From contig NC_133001.1 in NCBI RefSeq assembly GCF_048564905.1, forward strand, positions 59,825,243 through 59,889,242: a stretch of DNA of 64,000 nt, given 5' to 3'. The position numbers and the translations under genes are program-made. The notes under the pieces are model-generated. The model saw nothing but the letters and a program-made list of their open reading frames with translations, was not told the origin of the DNA and did no database searches. This document shows positions 56,301 to 64,000 of this stretch, one piece after another (the stretch's first letter is position 1; each line of letters opens with the position of its first letter). The DNA is from Vicugna pacos (taxonomy: Eukaryota > Chordata > Mammalia > Artiodactyla > Camelidae).

Positions 56301-56649
56301 CTGATGAGCCCGAGAGAGAGCGGGGGGAATGGAGCGAGACTCACCCACACCCTGCCCGGCAGGGGCAGGCACCGGCCCTGACAGATGGGTTCTCCGAGGA
56401 GAAGAACGAACCACAAGTAAAACATTAAGTGAGAGGAGTAGGAGAACCCGCACGGACCAGGGAGATGTGCGGAACCGAGGAAGGCGCTCCCGGGCTGGAG
56501 ACCCGCGGACAGCCGACCCCTGAAGACAGTGCTCTTCTCAACCAGAAATAAAGACATTTAGGAACCATTTATCGCGCGTCATCTGCGATGTAAAGTGCCC
56601 GTGGTTGGCGGGGCAGAACCCCTTCCGATCGTGTTAAAGACGATACTGC
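56301..56649. other. Flank of the CpG island, no gene seen
   Basis: Contains AGAAATAAAGACATTT, a poly-A-like hexamer with no gene upstream. No exon recognised. Confidence 0.35.
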
Positions 56650-56880
56650 TCAGCACGTGTTGAGGGTTCACCCAGGCCTCACCCCAAGCACCAGACGTAA
56701 CTCCCAGCACTGGCACAGGCTGCCTTACGAGGCAGGCACTGGCCCTCCCAGGTGCAGGTGACGACGCCAAAGAGCAGAGAGAAGTGGCTCCTGACCCTCC
56801 AAAGACCCTCCACGGCTGATGGGAAGCACGGATCTGAGTCCAGCCTGGTTCCTGGACCCACACACCTGCGGCTAGACTAG
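56650..56880 (-). mobile_element. MIR SINE, antisense, long
   Basis: A long antisense MIR: GCCTTACGAGGCAGGCACTGG, a GAGCAGAGAGAAGTGGCTCC block, CCACGGCTGATGGGAAGCACG and ATCTGAGTCCAGCCTGGTTCC follow 'ctatgaggtaggtact...cagagaggttaagtaac...gattcgaacccaggcagtctggctcc'. Confidence 0.6.
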
Positions 56881-56910
56881 GTGGGTGGAAAGTCCACAAA
56901 GCAAGATTAG

Positions 56911-56940
56911 ATTCGAGCAGATTGGAGCAGATTCGAGCAA
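56911..56940 (+). repeat. 10-bp tandem repeat, three copies
   Basis: ATTCGAGCAG, ATTGGAGCAG and ATTCGAGCAA in perfect register. Confidence 0.9.
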
Positions 56941-56999
56941 GGAGAGGCTACAAGGAAACACACTTAAGTAGCAGAATTATCAACAGATTAAACTTGAAC

Positions 57000-57400
57000 T
57001 GTTTCAAAACACACATATGCAAAACAGCAGAGTTAAAACCTGTACTGAAGGTGGGGAGGAGAGACACGACTTTCAGGTGATGAATAACATGATTTCACAG
57101 GACATGGAGGACAAATTTCTTTAAGTGGATACAAGAAATCCGTCTAGAAAAGACCCTTTCCAGAAAATAGAATTTACCATCATTTTCAGAAGTCCAGATA
57201 GGCATCATTAAAAAGTATCTATTGTTGGAAAATTTCCTGGAGGAAAAATAAGCCAAAATGTTAAATTAATGATCTCTTTGGCATGAGATTGTGAATGACA
57301 TTTTAATTTTTTTTATGTCTCTGAATTTTTAACATCTTGGGGAGTGTGTGTTTCTGTTAAAAATAAATGAATGCCCTTTAAAAGACCACTGGTTTTAGAA
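57000..57400 (+). mobile_element. AT-rich segment with possible old LINE 3' end
   Basis: AAATGTTAAATTAATGATCTC, then GGCATGAGATTGTGAATGAC and TTTAATTTTTTTTATGTCTC, resembles the old-LINE 3' stretch 'aaatgttaacagtggttatctctgggtggtgggattatgggtgatttttatttt'. The left half (57,000-57,230) is unassigned AT-rich sequence. Confidence 0.35.
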
Positions 57401-58186
57401 AAGGTGAATGGAAGTGCTGGTGTTAGCTTCTTGACTGTCCCTCTGCCTTTTCCTGGGTCCTTAGGGACCCAGGCCTCTGCTTTCCCTCTTGTCGGGACCT
57501 GATCTCCACCTCACTTCTTGTCTCTGACTCCATCGGATGCCCTTGGGCCACAGAAACACCCCAGCCTGGGGGAGGGGCAGCCTTGTAGCTGAGACCCCAG
57601 AGAGTCCGGCGCTGTCTCAAGGTGCAGACAAGAGCAGAGGAGTCTGCGTCTGGGAGGGAGAGTGGGATGCAAGGTGGGGTGGTGGGCTCCCAGGAGGGAC
57701 AAGTGGCAGGATCAGCAGTGTTCACGGACCTCAGTGGTCCAGCAGGGTTGGGAAGGAGAAATATCAGAGGCTTGTCTTAGAGGCATCTTAAAGAATAAGC
57801 CCACAGGAAGAGGCAGAGCCCAAAGCAGAGGGAGTATGATGCTTTGCATTTAGCGATGGGGTTTGGGGTTTTCTAGTAACCGGGAGAACGCTGGGGGCTC
57901 TCTCAGAACTGGATTCATGGCAGATACCCAGTCCCTCTTAAATAACCCGACTCACCCAGCATGAGTGCTCAACAAGTATGGTGAGTTACTCCTTGTCTGA
58001 GACAACCTCCCTGATGCAATTCTGGGAGACATTCTAGCCTGGAGTCAATACACAGAAGAAGCCTCACCCGTGGCCTCACTGCCATTGACTTGTTCAGACT
58101 GCCCACCCAGAACCCTGCCATCCCTCCCGAGGACCCAGGGAGGTGTGTAATGGGTCCATTCCTGTTTCAGTGACAGATCCATCAAT
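57401..58186. other. Unique sequence, no gene seen
   Basis: No repeat, RNA gene or exon recognised; frames are short. A tetranucleotide (AATT)n run at 58,191-58,206 marks the approach to the LINE-1. Confidence 0.4.
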
Positions 58187-58820
58187 GGAGTTAATTAATT
58201 AATTAATATTGACATATGGTCAGTTCACAATGTTGTGTTAATTTCTGGTGTACAGCATAGTGATTCAGTTATATGTATATGTATATATGTATTCCTTTTC
58301 ATACTCTTTTTCATTATAGGCTATTACAAAATATTGAATGCAATTCCCTGTGCTGTACAGTAGGACCTTGTTGTTTATCTATTTTATATGTAGTGGTTTG
58401 TATCTGCAAATCCCAAATTCCCAATTTATCCTTTTCCCCTCCTTCCCCACCTGGTAACTATAAGTTTGTCTTCTGTGTCTGCGAGTCTGTTTCTGTTTTG
58501 TAAATAAGTTCATTTGTGTCATATTTTTAGACTTCATGTGATATCATATGGTATTTATTTTTCTCTGACTGGCTTACTTTACTTAGAATGACGACCTCCA
58601 GGTCCATCCACGTTGCTGCAAGTGACATTACTTCATTCTTTTTTATGGCTGAGTAGTATTCCATTGCATTAATATACCACACCTTCTTTATCTAGTCACG
58701 TGTTGATGGACATTAAGGTTGTTTCCGTGTCTTGGCTGCTGTATATAGTGCTGCTATGAACATCGGGGTGCATGTATCTTTTTGAATGAGTTTCCTCAGG
58801 ATGTATGCCCAGGAGTGGGA
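58187..58820 (-). mobile_element. LINE-1 3' end, antisense (camelid/cetartiodactyl type)
   Basis: On the plus strand: CATATGGTCAGTTCACAATG, TTGTGTTAATTTCTGGTGTAC, CTGTGCTGTACAGTAGGACC, TTGTTGTTTATCTATTTTAT and a GACTTCATGTGATATCATATGG block. The minus strand carries an ORF2 end with KDTCTPMFIAALYTAAKTRK (about 58,715-58,780). It is truncated at the 5' end close to the SINE. Confidence 0.8.
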
Positions 58821-58837
58821 TAAAATACATTTATAGT

Positions 58838-58935
58838 GCCTTTTTAAAAAAATGGAGGCACTGGGGAGTGAACACAGGACCTGGTGCGTGCTAAGCATGT
58901 GCTCTACCTCTGAGCTGCACCCACTGCCCCATCGA
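58838..58935 (-). mobile_element. tRNA-Ala-type SINE, camelid-type (Vic-1-like)
   Basis: On the plus strand TGGAGGCACTGGGGAGTGAACAC, GGACCTGGTGCGTGCTAAGC, ATGTGCTCTACCTCTGAGCTG and CACCCACTGCCCC are the reverse complement of the tRNA-derived camelid SINE ('gggagggtatagctcagtggtagagcgcatgcttagcatgc...'). A- and B-box equivalents are recognisable but drifted. It sits at the 5' end of the truncated L1, and an A/T-rich tail adjoins it at 58,826-58,837. This is the best lineage marker in the window. Confidence 0.75.
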
Positions 58936-61019
58936 CTGAGTCCTGATTGGGCCTGCCTCCTCTGAGAACATGCGCTGGCTCTGGGATCACCCAGTTCTGC
59001 GTTGGATTCTAGGCCTCCATCTGCTCGCTCTGAGATCTTAGGGAAGAGTTGGGTTTCTCCAAACCATTGTTCACACATCTAAGGAGTTAATATTTGTGCC
59101 GTCTGACACGTGGTAGGACCTCTACGGAGGGTGGGGGGGTGGGAGCTTGGGCGGTGAGGGTCCTGAACAGACTACAGAGTCTAGCAGAGCAGGACATTCT
59201 CCTCTAGGAAATGCAGGTGGCCGGGCTCTGGCCACTTGCGGGTCACCCTCCAGCTCTGCTGCAGATACTTCTTGACAGCAGTGACTGTTCGTGTCCTGCA
59301 AGACGGACTGTGGCTCCCCTCGTGACCTAAGGATCTAAGGTCTCAGGCACAGGGCTGGCTCCTTGACACGGACCTCCAGAGGACAGTGGCCACGCGCCTC
59401 TTCAGATGCTTGGCACACACGTGTGGCTTTGTTTCACGCCAGCAGAGGAGGCAGAGAGAGCATCTCTTCAGAAGCAGCGGCCAGAGCTGATCAGGGAGAG
59501 GACGCAGCAGCGCCCAGCCAGAAACTGGAGAGCTGCCCCCTGTCTGGGTTCTGTGCTGGTTGGGGTGTGGGGGTGGGAGAATTTCTAGGGTGGCTGTGAG
59601 TGGGGTGGGAGGGCGGGGAGGGGAGCCAGCGGACAGGAGCGCTAGAGGCTCCGTGAGGACAGACAGGCGGAGGCAGAAGAACCGGGCTAGGCAGAGGCAG
59701 TGTACCCCCTGCTCCTGGCGTGAGGATTAGAAGAGTTGGCAGAGAGGAGAGAGCAGGGCCGGGGCAGCTCCGGGTCGGGTGGGTCAGGGGCGGGTAGCTG
59801 TCCTCCGGCGCCAGCATCAAGTGGAAAAGATACCGGTGGTGGGATGGCTGCTGGAGCAGCAGACCCCTCACTCTGTCCCCAGTGGGGCACAGGGGTGTTT
59901 TCGAGGCGTAGTTTCTGTTTCTGGGTATTTGTTTCTGTTGCTTTTGCTACGAGGCTCCCCGCGGGCCCCCCAGGAGGTGAGTCTGATCCTGTTGCCCGGG
60001 GAGGCAGTGTGACCCCTGGGGGCATTGCTCTGAGCTCAGCCGCAGACTCAGAGTCCACCCCGGGGTTCACGGTGGCCTTTGCTCTTTCAGATCTCGATTC
60101 TCTCAGAGACGATGTGGTCGTACAACGGCTGTTAAAACGCGAGACCCAGAAGCGCACAGGAGCGAGCCCAAAAGCAGCCGGCCCGGCCTAAACCAGACCG
60201 GGTCGTCAAAGGGCGTCTGCCGTCCCCTGCGGACCTCGCCGTCTACAGGTCACAGAGCTCCACTCCGGCCGAGTGCCTCTCCTGGCTGTCCCCCATCAGG
60301 TTTCCATCGTTCCTCTCCCGCTGTTTGCCTCGCGGTGCCTCCAGCTGAGGACCTCTGGCCGTTACTGTTTTGCCCACGGTCTGTACGTCCTGCAGGCGCC
60401 AGGTCAGGCGCGTCAAGGCCAGCCTGCGCCCCGTGGAACACCCTCCTCGGAAACACGCGCGTCGCTGCTCACACGGGAGTTTTGTTCTTAATCCCATGGA
60501 AGTGGCGGCAGGTGCAATGCCTGCACGCGGCCCTCCTCGGCCTGCGGCTCCCCCCGGTGCGTTCACCCCCTGGAGGACCTGGCAGCCGGGGCCAGGCGCG
60601 CCCGCCGCCCGCCCTGCTCTGTAACGCCTTGCGGGTGCCGGAGCGCGGGGACTCTGACTGTCTTTGTGTGGTGTGTTCTGTGGCCCGGCCAGACCAGTGG
60701 CTGGAGTGGTCTTGGAACCCTTCAAACTGCGTCTCCAGTGGCGGCCGCACTACAGCCCCGCCATCAGAGCTTCCTCCCTCGGGGCCCCTTCTCCAGGGAC
60801 TGCTGTTCAAAGGCAGGTGCCCTTTGCGGGGACAGCAGTTCCTTCCTTGTGGACTTTAGCTGAGAACCGGCCGGCAGCCTGGAGTCAAAGTAGGCCGTCC
60901 CTGCTAGAACAGCGGGTGGGGGGTTTGTCTCGGGTGGTCCCGGCGCAGGGCGGGCGGGCCCAGCAGAGATGACGAGAGGCACTTTTCATGAATAAGTGAC
61001 TGCCCCTTGCTCCGCGTAG
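58936..61019. other. Unique GC-rich sequence, no gene seen
   Basis: CpG-containing sequence from about 59,600. Frames of up to 174 codons overlap on both strands and lack domains (60,335-60,859 plus; 60,243-60,725 minus). No RNA gene or repeat recognised. Confidence 0.4.
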
Positions 61020-61140
61020 TTTTCATCACTCCAATAATCCTGTGTGGTAGGCATCATCCTTCCTAACTTAGAGATGAGGAAACAGACCCGGGGGTCCCCC
61101 AGCAAGGTGACGGCAGGGGTGGAGTCCGGCACGGCTGAGG
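61020..61140 (-). mobile_element. MIR SINE fragment, antisense
   Basis: CCAATAATCCTGTGTGGTAGGCATCATCC with AACTTAGAGATGAGGAAACAGACCC matches 'cacaacaatcctatgaggtaggtattatta...cattttacagatgaggaaactgagg'. The continuation (AGCAAGGTGACGGCAGG) is worn. Confidence 0.7.
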
Positions 61141-61640
61141 GTGGAGGGGTGGTGGGAAGGGGCCCCCTTCTCCTCGCTGGGCCCCCTGCGCTGTGTCCTC
61201 TACAATCCGCAGCGGTGCTCCCAGACGCCCTCGGCAGCCTCCGGGGTTCAGGGCCTCCCACCGCGAAGGAAGCCCTCAAAATCAAAGGCCAAGCTGAAGG
61301 CAGAACTTTGGCAAAGACGGAAGTGGTGAGCAGCCCACCCAGGCAGGTGGGCACCGGTCAGCTTGAACCCCCGCGGGGTCTCCCACCTGTGCCCCCTCCT
61401 CCGTGCGTGTCCGCCACGTTCACGGTGCCGGGAGGACGCCCCTGGCTTGCTGTCTCTGAGCAGGATTACAGGCTGAGTGGAACAGCACAATGCAAGTATA
61501 ACGTACACTTAATCCACTTGTAAAGTTGGATCGGATTGCTTCGCTGTGAACAGGAGATGAGTGCTGTCTGTGTGGCCGGGAGCAGACACTCAGCCGGTTT
61601 GGTGTTTGATTTGACCTTCAGTCATCTTGCTGGTCTGTGC
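61141..61640. other. Unique GC-rich sequence, no gene seen
   Basis: No repeat, exon or RNA gene recognised; open frames overlap on both strands. Confidence 0.4.
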
Positions 61641-62060
61641 CCTCGAAGGCACAGCACCACTTACGATATTTGTAAACACAGAGACGTTTCCGAGTGTGCA
61701 GCCCTGACGCAGGGGCCGGTTTCTAGAAACCGTCCGATGTTTCTCAGTTCTCGTAAGAGGCGCTTCCCCTGCGCCCAGATGCAGAGGTCCTGGATGGAAA
61801 TCTTAAGGAGAAAACTCAGGAAACATGATAAAGACACATGTAAATTAGCTGTCAATCAGACATTAAGATGGATTTTTAAGAAGAATTTATCTACTTTAAA
61901 GGAGAGTAAAGATGATCCTTCTGCTAAGTGATTTGAGAGTGTAATTGGCTGATGAGGGTGTAGGAAAACAGCAATAAAGGGGAAATACATTTAATTTGAG
62001 CTTGTCACTTCCAGCTTTATAAATTGGCTTATTCCAAATGAATACTCACAGTTTCAAAAT
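61641..62060. other. Candidate conserved non-coding element (AT-rich)
   Basis: About 400 bp of complex lower-GC sequence between GC-rich flanks, no repeat identity. It contains a PBX-MEIS composite site (61,849-61,858), TGTAATTGGCTGATG, and CTTTATAAATTGGC. A 131-codon plus-strand frame (61,536-61,931, Lys/Arg-rich C-terminal part) spans it; I recognise no domain, so it may be chance, though an unrecognised exon cannot be excluded. Confidence 0.35.
61849..61858 (-). promoter_or_regulatory. PBX-MEIS composite site
   Basis: CTGTCAATCA is the reverse complement of TGATTGACAG, the consensus bound by PBX-MEIS (TALE homeodomain) dimers. It is preceded by TAAATTAG, a homeodomain-like core, in a region that looks like non-coding element rather than repeat. 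Confidence 0.45.
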
Positions 62061-62654
62061 TAAATTACCCTGTTTTTTCACTTATTTATTTATTTTTCTT
62101 CTCCAACCTGCGTGTGTGACCCTTAAGCAGCCGGTGAGCAGTAGAACGCGGGCGCCTCCTGCGGGGTGGGGTGCCTTAGGGTCTGCACGGTGGAGCGTCG
62201 CAGTGACTGAAATCACATCACATTGTCACCAACACGCCTGGTGAAGCGTTTGTGCCCAGTGTGCCTTCCTCAGGTAAACACGTGTCTGGGTGAACGGGGA
62301 ATGCAGCTTGTTTCCGTTGTGACCTTTTAAACCACGCATCTAAGCTTCCCTCCGCACCCCCCCCGCCCCCGGGAAAACCTTAACAAGCGTCTCGTCGTCA
62401 CAAAGGCCAATTAGCTGTCCTCCGTCACCTGTGCCCCCAAGCGCACCTGGGACCCACGGTGACCTGTTCTTGCCCATCTGCTCAGCCTGGTCTCCGGCAG
62501 AGCCACCCAGGCGGGCACCCGCAGGTGAAGACGCCAGTTCCCAACGTGGTCCCCGGTAAGAAACAGGCTGGGGCTGGCCGCTGCCTCAGCAGGTCTGTGG
62601 AGGGGGAAGGGAGAGGGGAGGTGTTTCTCCAGGGAGGCCAGGCTGGTGTGACGC
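62061..62654. other. Unique sequence, no gene seen
   Basis: A T-rich stretch at 62,078-62,105 leads into GC-rich sequence. No repeat, exon or RNA gene recognised. Confidence 0.4.
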
Positions 62655-62860
62655 TCTGGTTCTCAAAGTGTGGCTTTTAGACCAAGGGCAGCAGCACCAC
62701 CTGGAGACTCTTTAGAAATGCAGGGTCCGGGCCCCGCCCCAGACCTGCTGCGGAGACGAGATGCTCCAGGAGTGGTGGGGGGACCCATCGCATCAGGTGA
62801 CGGCGATGCCCTTCACACTTGGGCATCTCGGGCCCCGTGCACAGGCGCGCTTGCGGACTA
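62655..62860. mobile_element. MER5A-type DNA transposon (hAT-Charlie, non-autonomous)
   Basis: CTGGTTCTCAAAGTGTGGC, GGCAGCAGCACCACCTGGAG, CTTTAGAAATGCAGGGTCC, a GCCCCGCCCCAGACCTGCTG block and CTCCAGGAGTGGTGGGGGG follow MER5A ('ggttctcaaagtgtggtcc...cagcatcacctgggaacttgttagaaatgcaaattctc...ccagacctactgaatcagaaactctgggggtggg'). The distal terminal inverted repeat is lost in worn sequence. Such elements moved in early mammals. Confidence 0.75.
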
Positions 62861-62894
62861 ACGCAGTCTTGGGCCTGAGAGTCAGCCCTGCCCC

Positions 62895-62985
62895 CGGGCG
62901 CCTGTGTGGCCTGAAGCAAGTTACCTGCTTCCCTCTGAGGTTCTTACACGTGAATGGAGACCAGTGAACTGCCCTGGCAGGCTGC
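62895..62985 (+). mobile_element. MIR SINE fragment, sense
   Basis: CTGTGTGGCCTGAAGCAAGTTACC, TGCTTCCCTCTGAGGTTC and TTACACGTGAATGGAGACC match 'gctgtgtgaccttgggcaagttacttaacctctctgagcctcagtttcctcatctgtaaaatggg'. Confidence 0.65.
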
Positions 62986-64000
62986 TCTTACATACATTGA
63001 ATGTTATGCTAAATTCACGTCACGGGGCTGGTGCCTCGGGCATGAAGTAGGGTCTTAAAATGGAAGTCTTCCTGCCTCTTGTCAACGGAAGTGCCCGACC
63101 CCAGGGCAAGGGTGACAGGGGCCCAGGAGGGGTGTAATGAAGGAAATCTTTCAGAGCAACCCCTCCTCTCCGAGCGCCCTCACTAACTCTAAGTGTAAAC
63201 TGGTCGGCGGGGGCGGGGCACGGGGGCAGGTGTAACGCTGCAGCGTCGTGCTGTCCTGATCCCAGCCGGGGGGACGTCAGAGGGAACTCGGGCCGTGTCC
63301 CCTGAGGTTGAGACGCTCCCGGTGCCCGTCTCAGGCCTGGGATCCCAGCCGCCTTCTGCTTCTGTGTGGAGTCGGGCTTACCCACGCCCTGAGTTTCCTG
63401 CAGGAAGAACTGACTTTGGTACACGGTGCAGAGGGGTGGAGAGGCCGAGACGGGGTGGCCCATGAAGGTCTCCGGAAGATCTGCCTGGAGGACAGAGGTG
63501 CTCTGGCACCAAGAAGCTGGAGGTGGGCACCAGCTTCCTGGGGACAGTGGGGGGTGGGCAGCGTCAGCCTCCCAGAATAGATTCACCCACCAGTAGAAGG
63601 AACAGCAGGGCAGACGTCCCAGCAAGACTCATCCCCAAAAATGTGCTCAGAAGTGTCCGCAGGAATCTGTCAAACACAGAGTGGGAAGCCAGTCTAGCAC
63701 AGTACAAGTTCAGTAAAACTGGTTTCTGTTCCTCATCACCCCGGCTTCCCCTGCTCCGGGGTCGGAGGGGTCCCAAGGCGGCTATAAGCTGGTGGAGGGG
63801 GAGGGAGACACCCAGACAGAGAAGCCCCTCCCCCTGCAGATGGCGAGGTGGGGACGTGGCGAGGGACAGTGTGACATTAAATCAGATTTGCTGTCTCCCT
63901 CAGTATTTAGTCTGGACACTCTTACTTCTGAACTGAGCCACTTCGTGACTTAAGTGACCGTCTCATCGCCATCTGAATGTGAGCACAGAGCCCCGTGCTG
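62986..64000. other. Unique GC-rich sequence, no gene seen
   Basis: Frames at 63,020-63,625 (minus, 201 codons) and 63,523-63,936 (plus) overlap and lack domains. No RNA gene or clear repeat. Confidence 0.4.

Noticed and set aside
1-64000. tRNA, snRNA, miRNA or CRISPR-type array
   Set aside because: No cloverleaf, conserved snRNA motif or regularly spaced repeat array was seen; the only tRNA-like sequence belongs to the SINE at 58.9 kb.

Overview
The window is mammalian nuclear DNA. It is GC-rich and CpG-bearing and carries interspersed repeats of several ages (L2, MIR, MER5A, MLT-type LTRs, several LINE-1 layers). The lineage clues are one tRNA-Ala-type SINE of the kind common in camelid genomes (58,838-58,935, minus strand) and LINE-1 3' ends of the cetartiodactyl/camelid type (43.6-44.8, 48.2-48.6 and 58.2-58.8 kb). 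A camelid source (camel, llama or alpaca) is therefore likely. This rests on recognising repeats by eye, not on a search.

I find no host protein-coding gene, no intact exon set and no structural RNA gene. Long open frames are common, but they sit in GC-rich, stop-poor sequence on overlapping strands and show no recognisable domain, so I treat them as chance. The only recognisable protein coding is LINE-1 ORF2 debris. The window is best read as intergenic or deep intronic sequence, possibly with a promoter near 56 kb.

Layout. 0-24 kb is mostly unique GC-rich sequence with one old solo LTR (3.3-3.8 kb), GA and GGGGCT simple repeats near 9 kb, two strong RFX X-box sites (17.35 and 18.29 kb) and a 20-bp minisatellite (20.7 kb). 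24.5-26 kb holds a long L2 element followed by a G-rich minisatellite of about 23-bp units. 26-42 kb is again mostly unique, with L2 and MIR pieces and two AT-rich islands (33.0-33.5 and 38.3-38.8 kb) that resemble conserved non-coding elements. 42-54.7 kb is the repeat-rich block: an MLT-type LTR, stacked LINE-1 3' ends, an old LINE-1 split by a solo LTR, and HAL1-like LINE pieces in both orientations. 55.8-56.3 kb is a CpG island with three same-orientation ZNF143/THAP11-type motifs, the strongest candidate promoter. 58.2-58.9 kb is LINE-1 plus the camelid-type SINE. 59-64 kb is GC-rich with an AT-rich element carrying a PBX-MEIS site (61.85 kb), then MER5A and MIR.

I see no convincing novel biological system. 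The best leads are regulatory: the triple ZNF143 cluster, the paired X-boxes, and several candidate conserved non-coding elements.
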